Positions 22,696-35,484 of a stretch of 64,000 nucleotides of DNA are shown here, piece after piece. A model generated the notes under the pieces. It made no database searches, was not told the origin of the DNA, and saw only the letters and a list, made by a program, of their open reading frames with translations. Origin of the DNA: Camelus bactrianus. Taxonomy: Eukaryota > Chordata > Mammalia > Artiodactyla > Camelidae. Positions within the stretch are counted from its first letter, which is position 1, and each line of letters opens with the position of its first letter. The stretch is from assembly GCF_048773025.1 (NCBI RefSeq), contig NC_133546.1, positions 86,867,816 to 86,931,815 of the forward strand, written 5' to 3'. Made by a program: the position numbers and the translations under genes.

Positions 22696-25600
22696 TTTTA
22701 CAGTGAAAACTGCAGGAACATCAAACCGGCACTAGGAAACAGACTGAGAAATCAGAGTAAAACTTTCTCCTGCAACCCGTTCCCTTTGTGCTAGATGAAC
22801 GAACGTCTCTCCACATGCTCAGTTCTGAGATATAAGTGTGTGTGAAAGCCGTCCTTCACCTAGCTTGCTGGGAACACAAAGTTTCTTTTCACTTGCAAAC
22901 TCCACTCCATACATATATATGGGGAGCTACTAGCTCCAACTCGGTTTTACAGTGAAAACTGCAGGAACTTCAAACCGGCACTAGGAAACAGACTGAGAAA
23001 CCAGAGTAAAAGTTTCTACTGCAACCCGTTCCCTTTGTGCTAGATGAACGAACGTCTCTCCACATGCTCATTTCTGAGATATAAGTGTGTGTGAAAGCCG
23101 TCCTTCACCTAGCTTGTTGGGAACACAAAGATTCTTTTCACATGCAAACTCCACTCCATACATATATATGGGGAGGTATTAGCTCCAACTCGGTTTTACA
23201 GTGAAAACTGCAGGAACTTCAAACCGGCACTAGGAAGCAGACTGAGAATCCAGAGTAAAAGTTTCTCCTGCAACCCGTTCCCATTGTGCTAGATGAACGA
23301 ACGTCTCTCCACATGCTCAGTTCTGAGAGATAAGTGTGTGTGAAAGCCGTCCTTCACCTAGCTTGTTGGGAACACAAAGTTTCTTTTCACTTGCATACTC
23401 CACTCCATATATATATATGGGGAGGTGCAGGCTCCAAATCGGTTTTACAGTGAAAACTGCAGGAACTTCAAACCGGCACTAGTAAACAGACTGAGAAACC
23501 AGAGTAAAAGTTTCTCCTGCAACCCGTTCCATTTGTGCTAGATGAACGAAAGTCTCTCCACATGCTCAGTTCTGAGATATAACTGTGTGTGAAAGCCGTC
23601 CTTCACCTAGCTTGTTGGGAACACAAAGTTTCTTTTCACTTGCAAACTCCACTCCATACATATATATGGGGAGGTACTAGCTCCAACTCGGTTTTACAGT
23701 GAAAACTGCAGGAAATTCAAACCGGCACTAGGAAACAGACTGAGAAACCAGAGTAATAGTTTCTCCGGCCACCCGTTCCCATTTTTCTAGATGAACGAAC
23801 GTCTCTCCACATGCTCAGTTCTGAGAGAAAAGTGTGTGTGAAAGCCGTCCTTCACATAGCTTGTTGGGAACACAAAGTTTCTTTTCACTTGCAAACTCCA
23901 CTCCATACATATATATGGGGAGGTACTAGCTCCAACTCGGTTTTACAGTGAAAACTGCAGGAACTTCAAACCGGCACTAGGAAACAGACTGAGAAACCAG
24001 AGTAATAGTTTCTCCTGCAACCCGTTCCCATTTTGCTAGATGAACGAACGTCTCTCCACATGCTCAGTTCTGAGAGATAAGTGTGTGTGAAAGCCGTCTT
24101 TCACCTAGCTTGTTGGGAACACAAAGTTTATTTTCACTTGCAAACTCCACTCCATACATATATATGGGGAGGTACTAGCTCCAAGTCGGTTTTACAGTGA
24201 AAACTGCAGGAACTCCTAACCGGCACTAGGAAACAGACTGAGAAACCAGAGTAAAAGTTTCTCCTCCAACCCGTTCCATTTGTGCTAGATGAACGAACGT
24301 CTCTCCACATGCTCATTTCTGAGAGATATGTGTGTGTGAAAGCCGTCCTTCACCTAGCTTGTTGGGAACACAAAGTTTCTTTTCACTTGCAAACTCCAAT
24401 CCATACATATATATGGGGAGGTACTAGCTCCAACTCGGTTTTACAGTGAAAAATGCAGGAACTTCAAACCGGCACTAGGAAACAGACTGAGAAACCAGAG
24501 TAAAAGTTTCTCCTGCAACACGTTCCATTTGTGCTAGATGAACGAACGTCTCTCCACATGCTCAGTTCTGAGATATAAGTGTGTGTGAAAGCCGTCCTTC
24601 ACCAAGCTTGTTGGGAACACAAAGTTTCTTTTCACTTGCAAACTCCACTCCATACATATATATGGGGAGGTTCTAGCTCCAAATCGGTTTTACAGTGAAA
24701 ACTGCAGGAAATTCAAACCGGCACTAGGAAACAGACTGAGAATCCAGAGTAAAAGTTTCTCCTGCAACCCGTTCCCTTTGTGCTAGATGAACGAACGTCA
24801 CTCCACATGCTCAGTTCTGAGAGATAAGTGTGTGTGAAAGCCGTCCTTCACCAAGCTTGTTGGGAACACAAAGATTCTTTTCACTTGCAAACTCAACTCC
24901 ATACATATATATGGGGAGGTAATAGCTCCAACTCGATTTTACTGTGCAAACTGCAGGAACTTCATACAGGCACTAGGAAACAGACTGAGAAACCAGAGTA
25001 AAAGTTTCTCCTGCAACCCGTTCCCTTTGTGCAAAATGAACGAACGTCTCTCCACATGCTCAGTTGTGAGAGATAATTGTGTGGGAAAGCCGTCCTTCAG
25101 CTATCTTGTTGGGAATACAAAGTTTCTTTTCAATTGCAAACTCCAGTCCATACATATATAAGGGGTGGTACTATCTCCAACTCGGTTTTACAGTGAAAAC
25201 TGCTGGAACTTCAAACCGGCACTAGGAAACAGACTGAGAAACCAGAGTAAAAGTTTCTCCTGCAACCCGTTCCCTTTGTGCTAGATGAACGAACGTCTCT
25301 CCACATGCTCAGTTCTGAGAGATAAGTGTGTGTGAAAGCCGTCCTTCACCTAGATTGTTGGGAACACAAAGTATCTTTTCACTTGCTAACCCCACTCCAT
25401 ATATATATATGGGGAGGTACTAGCTCCAACTCGGTTTTACAGTGAAAACTGCAGGAACTTCAAACCGGCACTAGGAAACAGACTGAGAAACCAGAGTAAA
25501 AGTTTCTCCTGCAAACCGTTCCCTTTGTCCTAGATGAACGAACGTCTCTCCACATGCGCAGTTCTGAGAGATAAGTGTGTGTGAAAGCCGTCCTTCACCT

Positions 25601-26179
25601 AGCTTGTTGGGAACACAAAGCTTCTTTTCACTTGCAAACTCCACTCTATAGATATATATGGGGAGGTACTAGCTCCAACTCGGTTTTACAGTGAAAACTG
25701 CAGGAACTTCAAACCGGCACTAGGAAACAGACTGAAAAACCAGAGTAAAAGTTTTTCCTGCAACCCGTTCCTTGTGTGCTAGATGAACGAACGTCTCTCC
25801 ACATGCTCAGTTCTGAGAGATATGTGTGTGTGAAAGCCTTCCTTCACATAGCTTGGTGGGAACACAAAATTTCTTTTTACATGCAAACTCCACTCCATAC
25901 ATATATATGGGGAGGTACTAGCTCCAACTCTGTTTTACAGTGAAAACTGCAGGAACTTCAAACAGGCACTAGGAAACAGACTGAGAAACCAGAGTAAAAT
26001 TTTCTCCTGCAAACCGTTCCTTTTTGCTAGATGAACGAACTTCTATATACATGCTAAGTTCTGAGAGATAAGAGTGTTGAAAGCCGTCCTTCACCTAGCT
26101 TGTTGGGAACACAAAGTTTCTTTTCACTTGCAAACTCCAGTCCATACATATATATGGAGAGGTACAAGCTCCAACTCGG
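22696..26179 (+). repeat. Right copy of the 3,484 bp tandem duplication
   Basis: Identity with the left copy continues to about 26,189, then GTGCAAACTACAGG replaces GTGAAAACTGCAGG. The junction lies in the conserved TTTTACAGTG (22,696-22,705), where both parents are the same. I found no base difference between the copies, so this is either a very recent event or an assembly artefact; the sequence alone cannot separate these. Confidence 0.93.
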
Positions 26180-29100
26180 TTTTACAGTGCAAACTACAGG
26201 AACTTCAAACCGGCACTAGGAAACAGACTGAGGAACCAGAGTAAAAGTTTCTCCTGCAACACGTTCCCTTTGTGCTAGATGAACGAACGTCTCTCCACAT
26301 GCTAATTTCTGAGAGATAAGTGTGTGTGAAAGCCGTCCTTCACCTAGCTTGTTGGGAACAAAAGTTTTTTTCACTTGCAAAATCCACTCCATATATATAT
26401 ATGGGGAGGTACAAGCTCCAACTCGTTTTTACAGTGAAAAGTGCAGGAACTTCAAACCGGCACTAGGAAACAGACTGAGAAACCAGAGTAAAAGTTTCTC
26501 CTGCAACCCGTTCCCTTTGTGCTAGATGAACGAACGTCTCTCCACATGCTCAATTCTGAGAGATAAGTGTGTGTGAAAGCCGTCCTTCACCTAGCTTGTT
26601 GGGAACCCAAAGTTTCTTTTCAATTGCAAACTCCAGTCCTTACATATATATGGGGAGGTACAAGCTCCAAGACGGTTTTACAGTGAAAACTGCAGGAACT
26701 TCAAACCGGCACTAGGATGTAGACTGAGAAACCAGAGTAAAAGATTCTCCTGCAACCCGTTCCCTTTGTGCTAGATGAACGAACGTCTCTCCACATGCTC
26801 AGTTCTGAGAGATAAGTGTGTGTGAAAGCCGTACTTCACCTAGCTTGTTGGGAACACAAAGTTTCTTTTCACTTGCAAACTCCAGTCCATACATATATAT
26901 TCGAAGGTACAAGCTCCAACTCGGTTTTACAGAGCAAACTGCAGGAACTTCAAACCGGCACTAGGAAACAGACTGAGAAACCAGAGTAAAAGTTTCTCCT
27001 GCAACCCGTTAACTTTGTGCTAGATGAACGAACGTCTCTCCACATGCTCAATTCTGAGAGATAAGTGTGTGTAAAAGCCGTCCTTCACCTAGCTTGTTGG
27101 GAAAACAAAGTTTCTTTTCACTTTCAAAATCCACTCCATACATATATATGGGGAGGTATTAGCTCCAACTCGGTTTTACAGTGAAAACTGCAGGAACTTC
27201 AAACCGGCACTAGGAAACAGACTGAGAAACCAGAGTAATAGTTTCTACTGCAACCCGTTCCCTTTGTGCTAGATGAACGAACGTCTCTCCACATGCTCAG
27301 TTCTGAGAGATAAGTGTTGTGAAAGCCGTCCTTCCCCTAGCTTGTTGGGAACACAAAGTTTCTTTTCACTTGCAAACTCCACTGCACACATATATATGGG
27401 GAGGTACTAGCTCCAACTCGGTTTTATAGTGCAAACTGCAGGAACTTCAAACCGGCACTAGGAATCAGACTGAGAAACCAGAGTAAAAGTTTTTCCTGCA
27501 ACCCGTTCCCTTTGTGCTAGATGAACGAACGTCTCTCCACATGCTCAGATCTGAGAGATAAGTGTTGTGAAAGCCGTCCTTCACCTAGCTTGTTGGGAAC
27601 ACAAAGTTTCTTTTCACTTGCAAACTCCACTGCATACATATATATGGGGAGGTACTAGCTCCAACTCGGTTTTATAGTGCAAACTGCAGGAACTTCAAAC
27701 CGGCACTAGGAATCAGACTGAGAAACCAGAGTAAAAGTTTTTCCTGCAAGCCGTTCCCTTTGTGCTAGATGAACGAACGTCTCTCCACATGCTCAGTTCT
27801 GAGAGATAAGTGTTGTGAAAGCCTTCCTTCACATAGCTTGTTGGGAACACAAAGTTTCTTTTTACTTGCAAACTCCACTCCATACATATATATTGGGAGG
27901 TACTAGCTCCAACTCGATTTTACATTGAAAACTGCAGGAACTTCAAACCGGCACTAGGAAACAGACTGAGAAACCAGAGTAAAAGTTTCTCCTGCAAACC
28001 GTTCCTTTTTGCTAGATGAACGAACTTCTCTACACATGCTCAGTTCTGAGAGATAAGTGTGTTGAAAGCCGTCCTTCACCTAGCTTGTTGGGAACACAAA
28101 GTTTCTTTTCACTTGCAAACACCAGTCCATACATATATATGGAGAGGTACAAGCTCCAACTCGGTTTTACAGTGCAAACTACAGGAACTTCAAACCAGCA
28201 CTAGGAAACAACTGAGAAACCAGAGTAAAAGTTTCTCCTGCAACACGTTCCCTTTGTGCTAGATGAACGAACGTCTCTCCACATGCTCAGTTCTGAGAGA
28301 TAAGTGTGTGTGAAAGCCGTCCTTCACCGAGCTTGTTGGGAACACAATGTTTTTTTCACTTGCAAACTCCACTCCATACATATATATGGGGAGGTACAAG
28401 CTCCAACTCGTTTTTACAGTGAAAAGTGCAGGAACTTCAAACCGGCACTAGGAAACAGACTGAGATACCAAGGTAAAAGTTTCTCCTGCAACCCGTTCCC
28501 TTTGTGCTAGATGAACGAACGTCTCTCCACAATCTCAATTCTGAGAGATAAGTGTGTGTGAAAGCCGTCCTTCACCTAGCTTGTTGGGAACCCAAAGATT
28601 CTTTTCAATTGCAAACTCCACTCCTTACATATATATGGGGAGGTAGAAGCTCCAACACGCTTTTACAGTGAAAACTGCAGGAACTTCAAACCGACACTAG
28701 GAAACAGACTGAGAAACCAGAGTAAAAGTTTCTCCTGCAACCCGTTCCCTATGTTCTAGATGAACGAACGTCTCTCCACATGCTCAGTTCTGAGAGATAA
28801 GTGTGTGTGAAAGCCGTACTTCACCTATCTTGTTGGGAACACAAAGTTTCTTTTCACTTGCAAACTCCAGTCCATACATATATATTCGGAGGTACAAGCT
28901 CCAACTCGGTTTTACAGTGCAAACTGCAGGAACTTCAAACCGGCACTAGGAAACAGACTGAGAAACCAGAGTAAAAGTTTCTCCTGCAACCCTTTAACTT
29001 TGTGCTAGATGAACGAACGTCTCTCCACATGCTCAATTCTGAGAGATAAGTGTGTGGGAAAGCCGTCCTTCACCTATCTTGTTGGGAATAGAAAGTTTCT

Positions 29101-29760
29101 TTTCAGTTTCAAACTCCACTCCATACATATATATGGGGAGGTATTAGCTCCAACTCGGTTTTACAGTGAAAAATGCAGGAACTTCAAACCGGCACTAGGA
29201 AACAGACTGAGAAACCAGAGAAAAAGTTTCTCCTGCAACCCGTTCCCTTTGTGCTAGATGAACGAACGTCTCTCCACATGCTCAGTTATGAGAGATAAGT
29301 GTTGTGAAAGCCGTCCTTCACCTAGCTTGTTGGGAACACAAAGTTTCTTTTCACTTGCAAACTCCACTGCATACATATATATGGGGAGGTACTAGCTCCA
29401 ACTCGGTTTTATAGTGCAAACTGCAGGAACTTCAAACCGGCACTAGGAAACAGACTGAGAAACCAGAGTAAAAGTTTCTCCTGCAACCCTTTCCATTTGT
29501 GCTAGATGAACGAACGTCTCTCCACATGCTCAGTTCTGAGAGATAAGTGTTGTGAAAGCCGTCCTTCACCTAGCTTGTTGGGAACACAAAGATTCTTTTC
29601 AATTGCAAACTCCACTCCATACATATATATGGGGAGGTACTAGCTCCAACTCGGTATTACAGTGTAAACTGCAGGAACTTCAAACTGGCACTAGGAAACA
29701 GACTGAGATACCAGAGTAAAAGTTTCTCCTGCATCCCGTTCATTTTGTGCTAGATGAACG
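26180..29760 (+). repeat. Decayed 8-monomer HOR, about 1,985 bp
   Basis: GTGCAAACTACAGG (26,187 and 28,173), TATATATTCG (about 26,892 and 28,880), GTTAACTTTG/TTTAACTTTG (about 27,008 and 28,993) and the GTGTTGTG monomers repeat at a step of 1,982-1,988 bp. The copies have drifted by several per cent and contain single-base gains and losses. Monomers at 25.82-26.17 kb, the end of the 3,484 bp unit, reappear at 27.81-28.17 kb, so the 14-mer and this 8-mer share ancestry. Confidence 0.75.
27302..27812 (+). repeat. Run of short-GT monomers in 248 bp steps
   Basis: TAAGTGTTGTG starts at 27,311, 27,559 and 27,807. The first two monomers also share CACTGCACAC/CACTGCATAC, GGTTTTATAGTGC, AGGAATCAGACTG and GTTTTTCCTGCAA. 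This is a single-monomer tandem duplication inside the decayed 8-mer, with few later changes. Confidence 0.8.
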
Positions 29761-31310
29761 AACGTTTCTCCACATGCTCAGTTCTGAGAGATAAGTGTGT
29801 GTGAAAGCCGCCCTTCAACTAGCTTGTTGGGAACACAAAGATTCTTTTCACTTGGAAACTCCACTCCATACATATATATGGGGAGGTACTAGCTCCAACT
29901 CGGTTTTACAGTGAAAACTGCAGGAAATTCAAACCGGCACTAGGAAACAGACTGAGAAACCAGAGTAAAAGTTTCTCCTGAATCCGTTCCCTTTATGTAA
30001 GATGAACGAACGTCTCTCCACATGCTCAGTTCTGAGAGATAAGTGTGTGTGAAAGCCGTACTTCACCTAGCTTGTTGGGAACACAAACTTTCTTTTCACT
30101 TGCAAACTCCACTCCATACATATATATGGGGAGGTACTAGCTCCAACTCGGTTTTACAGTGAAAACTGCAGGAACTTCAAACTGGCACTAGGAAACAGAC
30201 TGAGAAACCAGAGTAAAAGTTTCTCCTGCAACCCGTTCCCTTTGTGTTAGATGAACGAACGTCTCTCCACATGCTCAGTTCTGAGAGACAAGTGTGTGTG
30301 AATGCCGTCATTCACCTAGCTTTTTGGGAACACAAAGTTTATTTTCACTTGCAAACTCCACTCCATACAAATATATGGGGAGGTACAAGCTCCAACTCGG
30401 TTTTACAGTGAAAACTGCAGGAACATCAAAACGACACTAGGAAAATCTGAGAAACCAGAGTAAAAGTTTCTCCTGCAACCCGTTCCCTTTGTGCTAGATG
30501 AACAAACTTCTCTCCACATGCTGAGTTCTGAGAGATAAGTGTGTGTGAAAGCCTTCCTTCACCTAGCTTGTTGGGAACACAAAGTTTCTTTTCACTTGCA
30601 AACTCAACTCCATACATATATAAGGGGACGTACTAGCTCCAACTCGGTTTTACAGTGAAAACTGCAGGAACTTCAAACCGGCACTAGGAAACAGACTGAG
30701 ACACCAGAGTAAAAGTTTCTCCTGCAACCCGTTCCCTTTGTGCTAGATGAACGAAAGTCTCTCCACATGCTAAGTTATGAGAGATAAGTGTGTGTAAAAG
30801 CCGTCCTTCACCTAGCTTGTTGGGAACACAAAGTTTCTTTTCACTTGCAAAATCCACTCCATACATATATATGGGGAGGTACTAGCTCCAAATCGGTTTT
30901 ACAGTGAAAACTGCAGGAATTTCAAACCGGCACTAGGAAACAGACTGAGAAACCAGAGTAAAATTTCACCTGCAACCCGTTCCCATTTTGCTAGATGAAC
31001 GAAAGTCTCTCCACATGCTCAGGTCTGAGAGATAAGTGTGTGTGAAAGCCGTCCTTCACCTAACTTGTTGGGAATACAAAGTTTCTTTTCACTTGCAAAC
31101 TACAGTTAGTACATATATATGGGGAGGTACTAGCTCCAACTCGATTTTACAGTGAAAACTGCAGGAACTTCAAACCGGCACTAGGAAACAGACTGAGAAA
31201 CCAGAGTAAAACTTTCTCCTGCAAACCGTTCCCTTTGTGCTAGATGAACGAACGTCTCTCCACATGCTCAGTTCTGAGAGATAAGTGTGTGTGAAAGCCA
31301 TCCTTCACAT
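29761..31310 (+). repeat. Mixed monomers, entry to the right-hand subfamilies
   Basis: The first monomers with TACAGTTAGTAC (31,101), AAAATTTCACCTGC and CTCAGGTCTGAG (about 30,960-31,025) appear here. All recur many times to the right. The segment resembles 45.7-46.8 kb and 56.7-57.8 kb but carries about three additional monomers, including two related units at about 30,420-30,900. A 5-base loss (GGAAAATCTGAG) at 30,437 is shared with 50,375 and 61,578. Confidence 0.7.
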
Positions 31311-32552
31311 AGCTTCTTGGGAACACAAAGTTTCTTTTCACTTGCACTCCCCACTCCATACATATATATGGGGAGGTACTAGCTCCAACTCGGTTTTACA
31401 GTGAAAACTGCAGGAACTTGTAACCGGCACTAGGAAACAGACTGAGACCCAGAGTAAAAGTTTCTCCTGCAACCCTTTCCCTTTTTGCTAGATGAACGAA
31501 CGTCTCTCCACATGCTCAGTTCTGAGAGATAAGTGTGTGTGAAAGCCGTCCTTCACCTAGCTTGTTGGGAACACAAAGTTACTTTTCACTTGCAAACTCC
31601 ACTCCATACATATATATGGGGAGGTACTAGCTCCAAATCGGTTTTACAGTGAAAACTGCAGGAACTTCAAAACGGCACTAGGGAACAGACTGAGAAACCA
31701 GAGTAAAATTTCACCTGCAACCCGTTCCCATTGTGCTAGATGAACGAAAGTCTCTCCACATGCTCAGGTCTGAGAGATAAGTGTGTGTGAAAGCCGTACT
31801 TAAAATAGCTTGTTGGGAACACAAAGTTTCTTTTCACTTGCAAACTCCAGTCCATACATATATATGGGGAGGTACTAGCTCCAACTCGGTTTTACAGTGA
31901 AAACTGCAGGAACTTCAAACCGGCACTAGGAAACAGACTGAGAAACCAGAGTAAAAGTTTCTCCTGCAACCCGTTCCCTTTGTGCTAGATGAACGAACGT
32001 CTCTCCACATGCTCAATTCTGAGAGATAAGTGTGTGTGAAAGCCGTCCTTCACCTAGCTTGTTGGGAACACAAAGTTTCTTTTCCCTTGCAAACTCCACT
32101 CCATACATATATATGGGGAGGTACTAGCTCCAACTCCGTTTTACTGTGTAAAATGCAGGAACTTCAAACCGGCACTATTAAACAGACTGAGATCCCAGAG
32201 TAAAAGTTTCTCCTGCAACCCGTTCAGTTTGTGCTAGATGAACGAAAGTCTCTCCACATGCTCAGTTCTGAGAGATAAGTGTGTGTGAAAGCCGCCTTCA
32301 CCTAGCTTGTTGGGAACACAAAGTTTCTTTTCCCTTGCAAACTCCACTCCATACATATATATGGGGATTTACTAGCTCCAACTCCGTTTTACTGTGTAAA
32401 ATGCAGGAACTTCAAACCGGCACTATTAAACAGACTGAGATCCCAGAGTAAAAGTTTCTCCTGCAACCCGTTCAGTTTGTGCTAGATGAACGAAAGTCTC
32501 TCCACATGCTCAGTTCTGAGAGATAAGTGTGTGTGAAAGCCGTCCTTCACCT
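31311..32552 (+). repeat. Left copy of a 1,242 bp (5-monomer) tandem duplication
   Basis: AGCTTCTTGG occurs at 31,311 and 32,553, and CTCAGGTC at 31,763 and 33,005, both 1,242 bp apart. Small differences from the right copy include GGGAACAGAC (31,681), TTAAAATAGC (31,801) and a one-base loss in GCCGCCTTC (32,290). Inside it, two adjacent monomers (about 32,040-32,530) are themselves near-twins with TTTTCCCTTGC and CACTATTAAAC. Confidence 0.88.
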
Positions 32553-33794
32553 AGCTTCTTGGGAACACAAAGTTTCTTTTCACTTGCACTCCCCACTCCA
32601 TACATATATATGGGGAGGTACTAGCTCCAACTCGGTTTTACAGTGAAAACTGCAGGAACTTGTAACCGGCACTAGGAAACAGACTGAGACCCAGAGTAAA
32701 AGTTTCTCCTGCAACCCTTTCCCTTTTTGCTAGATGAACGAACGTCTCTCCACATGCTCAGTTCTGAGAGATAAGTGTGTGTGAAAGCCGTCCTTCACCT
32801 AGCTTGTTGGGAACACAAAGTTACTTTTCACTTGCAAACTCCACTCCATACATATATATGGGGAGGTACTAGCTCCAAATCGGTTTTACAGTGAAAACTG
32901 CAGGAACTTCAAAACGGCACTAGGAAACAGACTGAGAAACCAGAGTAAAATTTCACCTGCAACCCGTTCCCATTGTGCTAGATGAACGAAAGTCTCTCCA
33001 CATGCTCAGGTCTGAGAGATAAGTGTGTGTGAAAGCCGTACTTAAACTAGCTTGTTGGGAACACAAAGTTTCTTTTCACTTGCAAACTCCAGTCCATACA
33101 TATATATGGGGAGGTACTAGCTCCAACTCGGTTTTACAGTGAAAACTGCAGGAACTTCAAACCGGCACTAGGAAACAGACTGAGAAACCAGAGTAAAAGT
33201 TTCTCCTGCAACCCGTTCCCTTTGTGCTAGATGAACGAACGTCTCTCCACATGCTCAATTCTGAGAGATAAGTGTGTGTGAAAGCCGTCCTTCACCTAGC
33301 TTGTTGGGAACACAAAGTTTCTTTTCCCTTGCAAACTCCACTCCATACATATATATGGGGAGGTACTAGCTCCAACTCCGTTTTACTGTGTAAAATGCAG
33401 GTACTTCAAACCGGCACTATTAAACAGACTGAGATCCCAGAGTAAAAGTTTCTCCTGCAACCCGTTCAGTTTGTGCTAGATGAACGAAAGTCTCTCCACA
33501 TGCTCAGTTCTGAGAGATAAGTGTGTGTGAAAGCCGTCCTTCACCTAGCTTGTTGGGAACACAAAGTTTCTTTTCCCTTGCAAACTCCACTCCATACATA
33601 TATATGGGGATTTACTAGCTCCAACTCCGTTTTACTGTGTAAAATGCAGGAACTTCAAACCGGCACTATTAAACAGACTGAGATCCCAGAGTAAAAGTTT
33701 CTCCTGCAACCCGTTCAGTTTGTGCTAGATGAACGAAAGTCTCTCCACATGCTCAGTTCTGAGAGATAAGTGTGTGTGAAAGCCGTCCTTCACC
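32553..33794 (+). repeat. Right copy of the 1,242 bp tandem duplication
   Basis: It matches the left copy with only a handful of differences (for example AGGTACTTC at 33,399 for AGGAACTTC). Its last monomer passes directly into the 998 bp duplication that follows, so the two events are nested. Confidence 0.88.
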
Positions 33795-34487
33795 TAGCTT
33801 GTTGGGAACACAAAGTTTCTTTTCACTTGCAAACTCCACTCCATACATATATATGGGGATTTACTAGCTCCAACTCGGTTTTACAGTGTAAAATGCAGGA
33901 ACTTCAAACCGGCACTATTAAACAGACTGAGAACCCAGAGAAAAAGTTTCTCCTGCAACCCGTTCAGTTTGTGCTAGATGAACGAAAGTCTCTCCACATG
34001 CTCAGTTCTGAGAGATAAGTGTGTGTGAAAGCCGTCCTTCACCTAGCTTGTTGGGAACACAAACTTTCTTTTCACTTGCAAACTCCAGTCCATATGTATA
34101 TATATAGGGAGGTACTAGCTCAAACTCGGTTTTACAGTGAAAACTGCAGGAAATTCAAAACGGCACTAGGAAAAAGACTGAGAAACCAGAGTAAAAGTTT
34201 CCCCTGCAACCCGTTCCCTTTGTGCTAGATGAACAAACTTCTCTCCACATGCTCAGTTCTGAGAGATAAGTGTGTGTGAAAGCCTTCCTTCACCTAGCTT
34301 GTTGGGAACACAAAGTTTCTTTTCACTTGCAAACTCCACTCCATACATATATATGGGGACGTACTAGCTCCAACTCGGTTTTACAGTGAAAAATGCAGGA
34401 ACTTCAAACCGGCACTAGGAAACAGACTGAGATACCAGAGTAAAAGTTTCCCCTGCAAGACGTTCCCTTTGTGCTAGATGAACGAAC
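33490..34487 (+). repeat. Left copy of a 998 bp (4-monomer) tandem duplication
   Basis: The unit holds two CTATTAAAC monomers, one CATATGTATATATATAGG monomer (the first of its kind in the window) and one GGGGACGTAC monomer. Its left bound is set by an A/C difference at 33,489 against 34,487. Confidence 0.92.
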
Positions 34488-35484
34488 GTCTCTCCACATG
34501 CTCAGTTCTGAGAGATAAGTGTGTGTGAAAGCCGTCCTTCACCTAGCTTGTTGGGAACACAAAGTTTCTTTTCCCTTGCAAACTCCACTCCATACATATA
34601 TATGGGGATTTACTAGCTCCAACTCCGTTTTACTGTGTAAAATGCAGGAACTTCAAACCGGCACTATTAAACAGACTGAGATCCCAGAGTAAAAGTTTCT
34701 CCTGCAACCCGTTCAGTTTGTGCTAGATGAACGAAAGTCTCTCCACATGCTCAGTTCTGAGAGATAAGTGTGTGTGAAAGCCGTCCTTCACCTAGCTTGT
34801 TGGGAACACAAAGTTTCTTTTCACTTGCAAACTCCACTCCATACATATATATGGGGATTTACTAGCTCCAACTCGGTTTTACAGTGTAAAATGCAGGAAC
34901 TTCAAACCGGCACTATTAAACAGACTGAGAACCCAGAGAAAAAGTTTCTCCTGCAACCCGTTCAGTTTGTGCTAGATGAACGAAAGTCTCTCCACATGCT
35001 CAGTTCTGAGAGATAAGTGTGTGTGAAAGCCGTCCTTCACCTAGCTTGTTGGGAACACAAACTTTCTTTTCACTTGCAAACTCCAGTCCATATGTATATA
35101 TATAGGGAGGTACTAGCTCAAACTCGGTTTTACAGTGAAAACTGCAGGAAATTCAAAACGGCACTAGGAAAAAGACTGAGAAACCAGAGTAAAAGTTTCC
35201 CCTGCAACCCGTTCCCTTTGTGCTAGATGAACAAACTTCTCTACACATGCTCAGTTCTGAGAGATAAGTGTGTGTGAAAGCCTTCCTTCACCTAGCTTGT
35301 TGGGAACACAAAGTTTCTTTTCACTTGCAAACTCCACTCCATACATATATATGGGGACGTACTAGCTCCAACTCGGTTTTACAGTGAAAAATGCAGGAAC
35401 TTCAAACCGGCACTAGGAAACAGACTGAGATACCAGAGTAAAAGTTTCCCCTGCAAGACGTTCCCTTTGTGCTAGATGAACGAA
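34488..35484 (+). repeat. Right copy of the 998 bp tandem duplication
   Basis: It is identical to the left copy where compared, except for one C to A change (34,245 against 35,243, TTCTCTCCAC to TTCTCTACAC). Identity ends where CGAAAGTC replaces CGAACGTC at 35,485. With about one change per kilobase it is among the youngest events in the window. Confidence 0.92.
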
